Origin: JAEUKQ01 sp044227605
GTDB lineage: Bacteria > Pseudomonadota > Alphaproteobacteria > JAEUKQ01
Assembly (NCBI GenBank): GCA_044227605.1
Contig: JBGAWJ010000017.1
Coordinates: forward strand, 1-21,060
Length of the DNA: 21,060 nt
Direction of reading: 5' to 3'
Both the position numbers and the translations under genes were made by a program. Each line of letters opens with the position of its first letter. The stretch's first letter is position 1. This document shows positions 1-7,864 of this stretch, piece after piece. Below the pieces are notes generated by a model, which was given only the letters and a program-made list of their open reading frames with translations, did no database searches and was not told the origin of the DNA.

Positions 1-1123
1 CCATATTATATATTCCCCCGATTTTGGGGTTTCCAGCTAATTGCATTTCACCAGCTTGGCCAACCAATTGCATCGAGGTAAGAATATGCATGGAAACCCC
101 AGTTGCACCGATCGGGTGCCCTTTCGCTTTAAGACCGCCGGAAAGATTAATGGGTAATTTCCCATCCCGGTAAACCCAGCCTTCTTCAATCGCCTTCTTC
201 CCCTCCCCTATTTTTGTCAAACCCATCGCTTCATATTCGATTAATTCGGCGATGGTAAAGCAATCATGGGTTTCAACCAAATTAAGATCTTTTAAGGATA
301 ATTTAGACATAGCGAAGGCTTTTTGCCATGCCAATTTAGCACCTTCAAATTGTAAAATATCGCGTTTCGCCATAGGCAGGAAATCATTGACCTGCACAGC
401 TGCCCGAAATCGGACTGCCTTATTCATAGACTGGGCTGTTTCAGGATCAGTCAAAATTAAAGCGGTTGCCCCATCTGATACCAAACTGCAATCGGTTCTT
501 TTTAGGGGAAATGCCACCATCGGATTTTTATCAGAAAGCGTGCGGCAAAATTCAAACCCTAAATCTTTGCGTAATTGGGCGTAAGGATTTTTCACCCCGT
601 TCAAATGGTTTTTCGCTGCAATTTTTGCTAGAATATCCGTTTGATCGCCATATTTTTGAAAATATTGCTTGGCAATGCTTGCAAATATGCCTGCAAATCC
701 CCCTTCCGTAGCAGCTTCTTGTTTTACATAACTTGCCGCCAGCAACCCTTCCCCAATTTTATCGTGAGGCTGATCAGTCATTTTCTCAACACCAACGACT
801 AAAACAAATCGAGCGGTTTTAGCGTTGATAGACTTTAGTCCACTAAAAATCGCTGCACTACCTGAGGCACAAGCATTTTCGGTCCGGGTGAAAGGCTTAA
901 AACGCAAAGCCGGTACTGTCTGCATAGCAAGGGACGAAACAAAATCTTGTTTAGAAAAGCCGGGATTGTAAAGCCCTACAAATCCCTCATCAATATCTTT
1001 TGCTTCAATGCCCGCATCCGCAATGGCTTGTGGAACAACCTTCGCCATTAAAGTTTCCAAACTATCTTCAGGATAGCGTCCAAACGGAAGATGCTTCCAC
1101 CCGATAATACTACCTTGCAGCAT
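1..1123 (-). CDS. Thiolase family protein (SCP-2/SCP-x type acetyl-CoA acyltransferase), 3' end cut by the window
   Basis: Reading the minus strand from ATG at 1123 gives 374 codons without a stop before the window edge. About 15-20 C-terminal residues are probably missing. The start has a GAGG Shine-Dalgarno six bases upstream. Catalytic nucleophile Cys85 lies in the motif TENACASGSAA. A later HDCFTIAELIEYE block and a C-terminal GGLKAKGHPIGATG motif supply the active-site histidines expected in thiolases. The SCP-x-like HDCF and KGHPIGATG arrangement separates it from the classical PhaA/AtoB group. These enzymes cleave or condense 3-ketoacyl-CoA, but the substrate is not readable from sequence. 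It starts 20 bases after pyrC on the same strand and is probably co-transcribed, although no functional link is obvious. Confidence 0.85.
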   Translation of the reverse strand, partial: MLQGSIIGWKHLPFGRYPEDSLETLMAKVVPQAIADAGIEAKDIDEGFVGLYNPGFSKQDFVSSLAMQTVPALRFKPFTRTENACASGSAAIFSGLKSINAKTARFVLVVGVEKMTDQPHDKIGEGLLAASYVKQEAATEGGFAGIFASIAKQYFQKYGDQTDILAKIAAKNHLNGVKNPYAQLRKDLGFEFCRTLSDKNPMVAFPLKRTDCSLVSDGATALILTDPETAQSMNKAVRFRAAVQVNDFLPMAKRDILQFEGAKLAWQKAFAMSKLSLKDLNLVETHDCFTIAELIEYEAMGLTKIGEGKKAIEEGWVYRDGKLPINLSGGLKAKGHPIGATGVSMHILTSMQLVGQAGEMQLAGNPKIGGIYNM

Positions 1124-1143
1124 GTTTAACCTCGCTTAAAAAA

Positions 1144-2472
1144 TTATAGAAAAGTAAGGGCTTTGCCAACTGGGTTGCCAATTAATTCCCCATTTTGCGC
1201 CACAATATTCCCCCCCACGATGGTCGTGTCGGGATAACCTTTCAAATTCATCCCCTCAAAAGGAGACCACCCGCATTTACTTGCCAACCATTTTTTTTCA
1301 ATTTTCCATTTTTTGTTTAAATCAACCAAGACCAAATCAGCATCATACCCCTTAGCTATTAAGCCTTTGTTACGAATACCAAATATCCGGGCAGGATTGC
1401 TGCTAGTTAATTGAACCAATTTTTCGAGTGACAACCGACCCAAGTTATAATGGTTAAGCATCAAAGGCAATAATGTTTGAACACCGGGCATACCTGACGG
1501 GCTTTCCGCATAGGGACGTTTTTTTTCCTCCAAACTATGGGGAGCATGATCGGAACCTATCATATCGACTATACCATCCTTTATTCCCTGCCATAACCCT
1601 TGTTGATGAATTTCATCCCGGATAGGTGGATTCATACGGGCGTAATTTCCCAATTGCTCATAACAATCAGGTGCAAACAACGTTAAATGTTGGGGGGTAA
1701 CCTCAACCGTTGCCAGATTACGGTAATTTCTTAAAATGGCTATTTCTTCTTTGGTTGTAACATGCAAAATATGGACAGTTTTGTGCAGTTCTTTAGCAAA
1801 ATTTAAAATCTTGCTTGTGGCTATGGTGGCTGTTAAAACATCACGCCAAATAGGGTGAGTTATTGCTGTTGAATCTTTGGTAACCAAGTATTTTCTTTCT
1901 TGCAAGCGCACTTCATCTTCCGCATGAAAGGCGACCCTTTTTTTAGTTACCCTTAAAATTTCTTTGATCAATTTGTCTTCAGAAACCAATAAATTTCCTG
2001 TTGAACTGCCAATAAAAACCTTAATACCACAGCATCCAGGAACTTGTTCAAGCTCTGGTAATATATGTATATTATCAACTGTTGCACCGCCATAAAAAGC
2101 AAAATTGGCCCAACTTTTTTTTGCCGCTCGGGTCAATTTATCTTGAAGGTTAGTTAAAGAAACAGTTGGGGGATTGGTGTTAGGCATTTCAAAATAACTG
2201 GTGACACCCCCTAAAACTGCTGCCGCGCTGCCTGTCGATAAATCTTCTTTATATTCATATCCCGGTTCCCGAAAATGCACTTGTGTATCAATGACGCCAG
2301 GAATGATATGCAATCCTTTAGCATTCAAAAATGCCAAAGATTTAGCTGACGACAGATCACCAATTTCGATTATTTTTCCATCTTTTATACCAATATCGAC
2401 TTCAACAACGTTCGCAGCAACCAGCATTTTGGCTTGCAGAATAACAAGATCGTAACCGCTATTAATTGTCAT
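1144..2472 (-). CDS. pyrC: Dihydroorotase (amidohydrolase superfamily, alphaproteobacterial subtype)
   Basis: A 442-residue amidohydrolase predicted to cyclise carbamoyl-aspartate to dihydroorotate in pyrimidine synthesis. Visible active-site elements are H66 in the VHFREPG motif, K151 (GIKVFIGSSTG, the usual carboxylated lysine), H183 (FHAEDE), H237 (HVTT) and D308 (GSDHAPH). The C-terminal SPSGMPGVQTLLPLML block fits class I dihydroorotases. The first histidine of the usual HxH metal motif is replaced by Q64 (IDTQVHF). From memory this also occurs in related alphaproteobacterial proteins, so it may mark a subfamily, and allantoinase or another cyclic amidase remains possible. The ATG at 2472 has an AGGTGG ribosome binding site. 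The thiolase gene follows 20 bases downstream. Confidence 0.85.
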   Translation of the reverse strand: MTINSGYDLVILQAKMLVAANVVEVDIGIKDGKIIEIGDLSSAKSLAFLNAKGLHIIPGVIDTQVHFREPGYEYKEDLSTGSAAAVLGGVTSYFEMPNTNPPTVSLTNLQDKLTRAAKKSWANFAFYGGATVDNIHILPELEQVPGCCGIKVFIGSSTGNLLVSEDKLIKEILRVTKKRVAFHAEDEVRLQERKYLVTKDSTAITHPIWRDVLTATIATSKILNFAKELHKTVHILHVTTKEEIAILRNYRNLATVEVTPQHLTLFAPDCYEQLGNYARMNPPIRDEIHQQGLWQGIKDGIVDMIGSDHAPHSLEEKKRPYAESPSGMPGVQTLLPLMLNHYNLGRLSLEKLVQLTSSNPARIFGIRNKGLIAKGYDADLVLVDLNKKWKIEKKWLASKCGWSPFEGMNLKGYPDTTIVGGNIVAQNGELIGNPVGKALTFL

Positions 2473-2682
2473 AAACCACCTGATGAGTATGCTTTTGGCT
2501 AAAATTTTCCTGCTTTTGCATAATCATAATCAATTAAATTTTTCTTTGCATGAAATAAATTGTTGCCCCTAAAGGAAAAAATATCTGGTGGTGCCCCAAT
2601 TAAGAATCATTCATGTTTTTCTGGCCGATTGGTTAAGATTGCTTTTTAGCTTTTTATCCTTACTTCAGGCTTAGAAAACAAC

Positions 2683-2820
2683 TCAGATTGGAATCGTTGA
2701 TACGAGGGGATAAATTCTGACACATCCAAGCCCATCATAGCTCATAAAAAGTCCGTATGTATACAAGACGTTATCCGGTACAAAACCTTCAACTTGCTCC
2801 GCTGACTTAGCACCAGGCAA
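2683..2820 (-). CDS. Possible small or remnant ORF, 45 residues, unrecognised
   Basis: A TTG at 2820 follows an AGGAGAG-type ribosome binding site (about 2827-2833 on the complement). It opens a 45-codon frame ending in TGA at 2683. The peptide starts MPGAKSAEQVEGFVP and ends VRIYPLVSTIPI. It has a protein-like composition, but I recognise no family. It may be the tail of a decayed gene or a genuine small protein. Its length and non-ATG start make this a low-confidence call. Confidence 0.2.
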   Translation of the reverse strand: MPGAKSAEQVEGFVPDNVLYTYGLFMSYDGLGCVRIYPLVSTIPI

Positions 2821-2865
2821 ATCCTTCTCTCCTAGATATTACATCCTAGCAAACCCGCTTAAATG

Positions 2866-2906
2866 GAATAACCCCTTGTTAAAAACAAGAGGAGTTTATT
2901 TTTTTT
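2866..2906 (+). terminator. Terminator-like hairpin with T-tract
   Basis: The left arm CCCCTTGTT (2872-2880) pairs with AACAAGAGG (2884-2892) with one mismatch. Outer AATAA and TTATT can extend the stem across a small bulge. A run of eight T follows (2899-2906), giving intrinsic-terminator geometry on the plus strand. No plus-strand gene lies just upstream, so it may be left over from a lost gene or may insulate ygfZ. Confidence 0.45.
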
Positions 2907-2989
2907 AATTCGAAACATATTTTAAATTTTGATATACAATCCAAGTATTATGTTGGTTCGTTTACGAATTTTATTATTAAAAAATACTT

Positions 2990-3883
2990 GTGGGAAGAAC
3001 AGATGTGCGTGCTTTAATTAAGATTGAAGGCTTAAACAGGAAAGAATTTCTTAACCGATTAGTTACGAACGACGTCATGGGCGTTTCGAAGAACCATACG
3101 ATATATGCTGCCTTACTTAATCCTCAAGGAAAATATTTACACGATTTTTTTATCATAGAAATACTTGAATATTTGTTAATTGATATTGCCGCTGATGAAA
3201 AAGAGGAGTTTATGAAGCGGTTAAGATTGTATAAATTAAAAAGCAATATTGAAATCACTGACGCTAGTCAAAATTGGAAAATACAATATTTAAAGCTTAA
3301 GCATTTGCCAGATCTTCTTCCTCAGTTTGCAGAAAATACTCTTGAAAGAGGAGATACGTTCTATGATGCCTCCTATGGATGGTTTATTGTTGACCCTAGG
3401 CATCGAGAGCTTGGGTTACGCTGGCTATCTAACAGGCAACCAACGAAAAACGTTCCCCCTGATTATTACTTTACAAGTGAAGAGCAAGAAAAAAACAGGA
3501 TATTACTTTCTATCCCCAAGGGGCGGTTAGATTTAATACCCGATAAGTCATTTCCTTTAGAGAATAATTTTGATGGAATGGGGGCAATCAGTTGGAAAAA
3601 AGGCTGTTATGTAGGGCAAGAAGTCACAGCACGGATGAAATATCGCTTGCCGCCCAAAAAAAAGCTGTTTCCTATTTGGCTTGAACACCCAATTATATCG
3701 GAACGTCACAAAATTATGACCAATGATCACCAGGAAGTTGGGGAGATTTGCTCAACCCATATGAATTTTGGTTTGGCCTTATGGCGTTTAGAATATATAA
3801 TAAACATCCCGCAGCCCGATTCATCCTCTTTCTTTGTTTTGTTCCAAGAAAAGCAAGTTGAGATAAGAATCCTTCAATCATAA
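2990..3883 (+). CDS. ygfZ: YgfZ/GcvT-type folate-binding protein (Fe-S cluster maintenance)
   Basis: A 297-residue protein with the YgfZ signature KGCYVGQEVTARMKYR near residues 204-219. Its conserved Cys and GQE are diagnostic of this GcvT-related family, which uses tetrahydrofolate in assembly or repair of certain Fe-S proteins. The N-terminus (DVRALIKIEGLNRKEFLNRLVTNDV) matches the usual opening, in which a short segment precedes the G-x-x-x-x-x-FL-x-x-L-x-x-ND block. The only in-frame start close to this block is GTG at 2990, because a TAA at 2978 closes the frame upstream. No clear ribosome binding site precedes it, so initiation is probably weak. The protein is cytosolic. The terC-family gene follows 99 bases downstream. 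Confidence 0.85.
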   Translation: MGRTDVRALIKIEGLNRKEFLNRLVTNDVMGVSKNHTIYAALLNPQGKYLHDFFIIEILEYLLIDIAADEKEEFMKRLRLYKLKSNIEITDASQNWKIQYLKLKHLPDLLPQFAENTLERGDTFYDASYGWFIVDPRHRELGLRWLSNRQPTKNVPPDYYFTSEEQEKNRILLSIPKGRLDLIPDKSFPLENNFDGMGAISWKKGCYVGQEVTARMKYRLPPKKKLFPIWLEHPIISERHKIMTNDHQEVGEICSTHMNFGLALWRLEYIINIPQPDSSSFFVLFQEKQVEIRILQS

Positions 3884-3909
3884 AAATATTTACCATTATT
3901 AAGTTGATC

Positions 3910-3959
3910 ATCGCACTTGAAAATAAGTGATTGCCTGCTTATTAAAGCATGGTGGCGAT
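3910..3959 (+). promoter_or_regulatory. Possible structured leader before the terC-family gene
   Basis: Three short nested stems can be drawn. ATCGC (3910-3914) pairs with GCGAT (3955-3959) and encloses ACTT/AAGT (3915-3918/3925-3928) and TGCTT/AAGCA (3936-3940/3945-3949). This resembles a small three-way junction 24 bases before the TerC-family ATG. Some terC/alx genes have Mn- or pH-responsive leaders, but I do not see the yybP-ykoY consensus here. The stems are short and could be chance. Confidence 0.2.
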
Positions 3960-3982
3960 AGCAGTAAATACAGGGAAAGAAA

Positions 3983-4972
3983 ATGCTTGTGGAATTTTTT
4001 GATCAAATATTGTGGGGATCTTTTCTGGGTAAAGAAGGCTGGTTCTGGCTTATATTTTTCAGCCTAGTTACTTTTTTATTGATTCTGGATTTAGGTGTTT
4101 TTCATAAAAAAGATCATGAGATTTCTGTCAAGGAAAGCTTGTATACGAGCTTAGGATACATTGTCATTGCCCTGTTATTTGGAGCGTGGATTTGGTATTC
4201 GTTGGGGGATGAGGCTGGGAAAAACTATCTGACAGGATTTTTGGTTGAAAAAACTTTAGCCATAGACAACATTTTTGTTATTTCGCTTATTTTCAGCTTC
4301 TTTGCTATTCCAAGGATTTATCAGCATCGAGTACTTTTCTGGGGAATTATTGGAGTTATTGTTTTACGCGGCATTATGATTGGATTGGGATCAACTCTTG
4401 TACAACAATATCACTGGGTTTTATATGTTTTTGGCGCGTTTTTAGTGTTAACCGGCATAAGAATGCTTTTACTTATAAATCATGAACCACAACTAGAAAA
4501 GAACATTCTTATTAAATTGTTGCGCCGTCTGCTACCAGTGACAAAAGAGCTTAGGGGCAATAGTTTTTTCTCGAAAGAATCTACCCCTGAGAATCCAGGA
4601 AAAAAACGTTTATTTGTTACGCCGCTATTCCTGGCTTTAATAATGGTTGAAATTATTGATTTAATTTTTGCTGTGGATAGTATTCCAGCAATTTTTGCTA
4701 TTACGCAAGATACCTATATTATCTACACAAGCAATATTTTTGCGGTTCTTGGTTTAAGAGCACTGTATTTTGCACTTGCAGCTATCATCCACAAATTTCA
4801 TTACCTAAAATATGCTTTGGCAATGATCCTGATATTTATCGGTAGTAAGATTTTTGTAGCAGATTTTTTTGATGGTAAATTTCCTGCCGATATTTCTTTG
4901 GCTGTAACACTTATATTACTGATTGGTGGGATTTTATATTCCATATTCAAAACGAGGACTCCCAAGTTGTGA
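3983..4972 (+). CDS. TerC/Alx-family integral membrane protein (probable metal-ion exporter)
   Basis: A 329-residue, very hydrophobic protein with about eight or nine membrane segments. It carries both family signatures, LVEKTLAIDNIFVISLIFSFF near residues 87-107 and a second repeat, VEIIDLIFAVDSIPAIFAIT. The acidic residues within these membrane motifs (E88, D93 and the E-D-D set of the second motif) are the likely metal ligands. A charged cytoplasmic loop near residues 165-205 separates the halves. Length and architecture fit the Alx branch, some members of which are implicated in Mn(II) efflux and alkaline response. The ATG at 3983 has a GGGAAAG element upstream. It acts in the inner membrane. 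The exact ion cannot be read from sequence. Confidence 0.85.
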   Translation: MLVEFFDQILWGSFLGKEGWFWLIFFSLVTFLLILDLGVFHKKDHEISVKESLYTSLGYIVIALLFGAWIWYSLGDEAGKNYLTGFLVEKTLAIDNIFVISLIFSFFAIPRIYQHRVLFWGIIGVIVLRGIMIGLGSTLVQQYHWVLYVFGAFLVLTGIRMLLLINHEPQLEKNILIKLLRRLLPVTKELRGNSFFSKESTPENPGKKRLFVTPLFLALIMVEIIDLIFAVDSIPAIFAITQDTYIIYTSNIFAVLGLRALYFALAAIIHKFHYLKYALAMILIFIGSKIFVADFFDGKFPADISLAVTLILLIGGILYSIFKTRTPKL

Positions 4973-5357
4973 TAAAAACATTGCCAACAATTCTTGTGTA
5001 CCTGATGTTTGTTTTACACTGACCCGCTGAGATAATCAAAGTAGAAATACCCTTACCCACAGCCAAATGATTATCACGAAGGGTCGCCATAAATTTTGCA
5101 CGATCGTCACCAATCGACGTGTTAAAATCTTTTCCCTAACAATTGTAACCACCGGGGGGGTAAAATGGCCTCTCAATATTTTATATTGCCGGGATGCGGA
5201 GACAAAGCGTTATGAGGATAACGGAAAAACATGTTAAGCACCCACCCGACCATTTACGAGCAAGCGGCCTGGGGGATAGACGGAAACGCTCGCCCAAAAC
5301 TCGCCCAAGAGAGCATTTACCGGAGGATAAAACTCAACGAAAACCGGTCTTTGATGC
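4973..5357. other. 385-bp gap downstream of terC: patchy, GC-richer sequence with coding-like debris next to tRNA-Val
   Basis: No intact gene is visible. On the minus strand a frame through about 4947-5131 reads like protein (GKDFNTSIGDDRAKFMATL) but has a stop right upstream and an in-frame ATG only at 5090. I read it as a possible decayed gene. From about 5230 the plus strand becomes richer in G+C. It carries a tandem 9-base direct repeat CTCGCCCAA at about 5289-5308 and a 58-codon frame that runs into the tRNA gene. This could be the remnant of an element integrated at the tRNA 3' end. Confidence 0.35.
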
Positions 5358-5407
5358 TGGTGGGCGCGACTGGGATCGAACCAGTGACCCCTACGATGTC
5401 AACGTAG
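5231..5407 (+). other. 58-codon frame running antisense into tRNA-Val (possible integrase-tail relic or artefact)
   Basis: ATG at 5231 to TAG at 5405-5407. The last 15 residues (GATGIEPVTPTMST region) are simply the antisense translation of the tRNA-Val 3' half. The same peptide ends many annotated integrase and hypothetical proteins where elements sit in tRNA-Val genes. The first 40 residues (MLSTHPTIYEQAAWGIDG and following) match nothing I recognise. No ribosome binding site is evident. It is more likely a relic or a chance frame than a gene. Confidence 0.2.
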
Positions 5408-5432
5408 TGCTCTCCCGCTGAGCTACGCACCC
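5358..5432 (-). tRNA. tRNA-Val (anticodon GAC)
   Basis: The minus strand from 5432 to 5358 folds into a full cloverleaf with an encoded CCA end. The acceptor stem is GGGTGCG/CGCGCCC with one U-G wobble. The D-arm is AGCTCAGCGGGAGAGC. The anticodon stem CTACG/CGTAG has a seven-base loop TTGACAT holding GAC. The T-arm contains GGTTCGATCCC. It decodes GUC and, by wobble, GUU valine codons. It lies downstream of cobB in the same orientation, with its own likely promoter at 5469-5496. Confidence 0.97.
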
Positions 5433-5468
5433 ACTTTACCTAAAACGAATATAGAATTAGGTTAGGAG

Positions 5469-5496
5469 AAAATATAAGCCTGTTAAAATTAGTCAA
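5469..5496 (-). promoter_or_regulatory. Probable promoter of tRNA-Val
   Basis: On the minus strand a TTGACT -35 element (complement of 5491-5496) is followed after 16 bases by TATTTT (complement of 5469-5474). This predicts a start about 30 bases before the mature tRNA 5' end at 5432. The -35 match is good and the -10 match is moderate. Confidence 0.4.
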
Positions 5497-5528
5497 GTTT
5501 CTTTTTCGGAGAAACGCTTTTTAAAAGA

Positions 5529-5551
5529 TTATCTTAATATTAATAAGATAA
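5529..5551 (-). terminator. Hairpin downstream of cobB, weak terminator candidate
   Basis: Perfect 8-bp arms TTATCTTA (5529-5536) and TAAGATAA (5544-5551) around a 7-base loop, 22 bases beyond the cobB stop. On the minus strand it is followed by TCTTTT rather than a clean U-tract, and the stem is AT-rich, so termination would be weak. Confidence 0.35.
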
Positions 5552-5572
5552 AATTGTGTCCAAATCCTGTTT

Positions 5573-6916
5573 TTATTCTTTATCAATAAGATGGATAAAA
5601 GATCCCATCGTTTTTTTTCGTTGCAATCCCGCTAAGCCTAATTGGCCTGCCTGATTATCTAAGACTTTATATAGGTGCTGATCTGAAGAGGTATTAGTTG
5701 ATTTTGCATAATGAAATTCATGACCCCTGTAATGACTGCCAGCTGGCCCTAATATAGTTTTTTGAAGTGTTTGAACCTGCCTATAACCTAACACTAATTT
5801 TTTATGTTGCATAGAGGTCACTAAATCAAACAGACCCGCCATTGGCCATAAATTTCCACTTTCGTCCTCAATATTTTGTCCCATGACCATAAAACCACCA
5901 CATTCCCCATAAATAACCGTGGATGAATCTTCTGAAAGATTTTTTAAGGCATTTAAAAATCCACGATTTTGGGAAATTTCTTTCAGATAAAGTTCGGGAT
6001 AACCGCCGGGTAAATAAACGGCATCAACATGAGAAGGTGGTTGTTGGTGGGCCAAAGGAGAAAATAAAAATATTTCTGCCCCCGCTAATCTCCAAGACTC
6101 AAGAAGAACTGGATATACAAAGCTAAAGGCCTCATCAAACGCAACCGCGATACGTTGCCCAAGGACTGGCAAAGAAATTTTAGGAAAAGATAAAGGTAGT
6201 AGAGATGGATTCTTTACCGCACTGTTTTTCTCAATTATATTAATCAAGCGATCAACATCTAGATATTGTGCGACCAAATTGCTGATCAGATCAAATTTTT
6301 CTTGAAAGCAATGTATGTCAATAGGCTGATGCAGCCCTAGATGCCGATGGTGCAGTACTAAATCATTTAATCTTGGTAAATACCCTAAAATTGGCACCTC
6401 TATTTTTTGTAAGCTTTTAGATAATATTTCTGCGTGACGCTTACTGCCAACCTGATTAAGAATAATTCCTGCCATCTTAAATTGCTTTTGAGAATTTACC
6501 ATCCCCTGGATTATGGGAAAAATGGTTTCTGCTAATCGGTGGCAATTCACAATCAAAATAATAGGCAGGTTCATTAAAGCCGCAATATCAGCCGTACAAA
6601 AACCAACGCTTTGACTGCCGTCAAATAATCCCATCACCCCTTCCCCCACCACCCAATCATTATGGTCCAGCAAATATCTTACCGTTGCATGAACTCTGGT
6701 TTGTGGCATTCCCCATAAATCAATATTAAAACAAATATCTTGGGTGATTTTTTGATGAAACATTGGATCAATATAGTCAGGGCCTACTTTAAAACTGCCG
6801 ATTTTATATCCTTTTTTTTGCAATAAATTTATTAAAGCGGCGGTAATAAGTGTTTTACCCGAATCCGAACTCAGGGCACTGACAATAAATCCTTTGTTAA
6901 AAAAATGCGGGTTCAT
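5573..6916 (-). CDS. cobB: Cobyrinate a,c-diamide synthase
   Basis: A 447-residue two-domain amidotransferase of the CobB/CbiA family. The N-terminal dethiobiotin-synthetase-like ATPase domain has a P-loop (SSDSGKT, residues 16-22) and the KVGPDYIDPMFH motif (43-54). The C-terminal class I glutamine amidotransferase domain has YLPGGYPELY (301-310), nucleophile Cys339 in YGECGGFMVMG and a C-terminal GSFIHLI with H442. It amidates the a and c side chains of (hydrogeno)byrinate or cobyrinate with ATP and glutamine in corrin synthesis. Length is typical. It starts 23 bases after cobA in the same direction with no strong ribosome binding site, suggesting coupling to cobA. No other corrin genes lie in the window. 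Confidence 0.93.
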   Translation of the reverse strand: MNPHFFNKGFIVSALSSDSGKTLITAALINLLQKKGYKIGSFKVGPDYIDPMFHQKITQDICFNIDLWGMPQTRVHATVRYLLDHNDWVVGEGVMGLFDGSQSVGFCTADIAALMNLPIILIVNCHRLAETIFPIIQGMVNSQKQFKMAGIILNQVGSKRHAEILSKSLQKIEVPILGYLPRLNDLVLHHRHLGLHQPIDIHCFQEKFDLISNLVAQYLDVDRLINIIEKNSAVKNPSLLPLSFPKISLPVLGQRIAVAFDEAFSFVYPVLLESWRLAGAEIFLFSPLAHQQPPSHVDAVYLPGGYPELYLKEISQNRGFLNALKNLSEDSSTVIYGECGGFMVMGQNIEDESGNLWPMAGLFDLVTSMQHKKLVLGYRQVQTLQKTILGPAGSHYRGHEFHYAKSTNTSSDQHLYKVLDNQAGQLGLAGLQRKKTMGSFIHLIDKE

Positions 6917-6938
6917 GATAATATCACAAATGAAAAAA

Positions 6939-7739
6939 TTATGTTAATAGGTAATGGGATAGTTCTTTGTAATATTGAACAACAGGTCCCAAAATAATAA
7001 TTGCGGGTGGTATAAGGGTTAACATATGTCCAGAACAATCATTTAAAAAATCTTCAATATTTATCACTAGAATCTTTTGATTATGGTTTGAAGCATGCCC
7101 GATAATCGCAATAGGGTGATGCTTGCCATACCCACTTTGAACAAGGCAATGAAGGATGGCGGGTAAATTCTGCAAGCCCATATAAATAACCAACACGGAG
7201 GGGGCAAGACCAGCAGCAAAATTTTTAAGCAACATTTCCAATTCTTTAGATAAGATATGGCCGGTAACAAACGTTACAGATGAATTTTCTTCCCTAATAG
7301 TTAATGGAATAGGCATGGCAGATGCGGCGGCAAGAGCTGCTGTAACCCCGGGTATAATGTAAAAATGGATTTTTGCTTTTGCGAGCGTCAGTAATTCTTC
7401 ACCCCCTCTTGCAAAAATGAGTGGATCTCCACCTTTTAAACGCAACACTTTATTGCCTTGTTTTGCCCAATCAATTAATTTTTGTGAGATATCCGATTGA
7501 TTGGCTGAAGGTTTTCCACCTCTTTTACCCGCAAAATGTAATTTAGTTTTTGAAGGGGCTAGTTTTAAAATTGCTTCCGAAACCAAAGCATCATAAACGA
7601 TAATATCAGCTTCTTGCATGGCTTTATAGGCAGCAATAGTTAAAAGCGAAGGATCTCCAGGACCCGCACCCACCAACCATACATTTCCAGCTTTAAACAC
7701 TGGCTTAAAAGGTAAGTCTGGCAAAAATTTTTCTGACAT
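6939..7739 (-). CDS. cobA: Uroporphyrinogen-III C-methyltransferase (SUMT)
   Basis: A 266-residue SAM-dependent methyltransferase that makes precorrin-2 from uroporphyrinogen III, the branch point toward cobalamin and siroheme. It shows VWLVGAGPGDPSLLTIAA (residues 19-36), the SAM-site motifs LRLKGGDPLIFARGGEE and PGVTAALAAASAMPIPLT, and the GKRGGK segment typical of SUMT. There is no CysG-like dehydrogenase/chelatase domain, so this is the single-function form. Neighbouring cobB argues for use in cobalamin synthesis rather than siroheme alone. The ATG at 7739 has an AGAG element upstream. The gene diverges from the bufferin operon, and no cobalamin riboswitch is recognisable in the 207-base gap. 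Confidence 0.93.
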   Translation of the reverse strand: MSEKFLPDLPFKPVFKAGNVWLVGAGPGDPSLLTIAAYKAMQEADIIVYDALVSEAILKLAPSKTKLHFAGKRGGKPSANQSDISQKLIDWAKQGNKVLRLKGGDPLIFARGGEELLTLAKAKIHFYIIPGVTAALAAASAMPIPLTIREENSSVTFVTGHILSKELEMLLKNFAAGLAPSVLVIYMGLQNLPAILHCLVQSGYGKHHPIAIIGHASNHNQKILVINIEDFLNDCSGHMLTLIPPAIIILGPVVQYYKELSHYLLT

Positions 7740-7864
7740 TGCTCTTTGATCATTATTTATAAATTTATTTTAATCATTTTTTATAACTTATATCCCGTGA
7801 AATCATAAGAACTTAATAAGAAATTTTTTATCGTTGGTTTATATGAAGTTTTGTGGTATCAACT

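Larger units (their letters stand above)
2473..2989. other. 517-bp gap between divergent pyrC and ygfZ, without a confident gene
   Basis: This region separates two divergent genes and must hold both promoters. It contains a possible 45-residue minus-strand ORF (2683-2820) and a terminator-like hairpin (2866-2906), listed separately. The rest is AT-rich and has stops in all frames. I see no RNA gene or IS end. Confidence 0.5.

Noticed and set aside
252..711. Two overlapping plus-strand frames of 110 and 81 codons
   Set aside because: They lie antisense to the well-supported thiolase gene and show no family motifs or ribosome sites.
5194..5421. 75-codon plus-strand frame ending in tRNA-Val
   Set aside because: Arg/Lys-rich with no family signature, and its last third is antisense tRNA. 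A different frame (5231-5407) gives the better-known ATGIEPVTP peptide, so neither is called as a gene.
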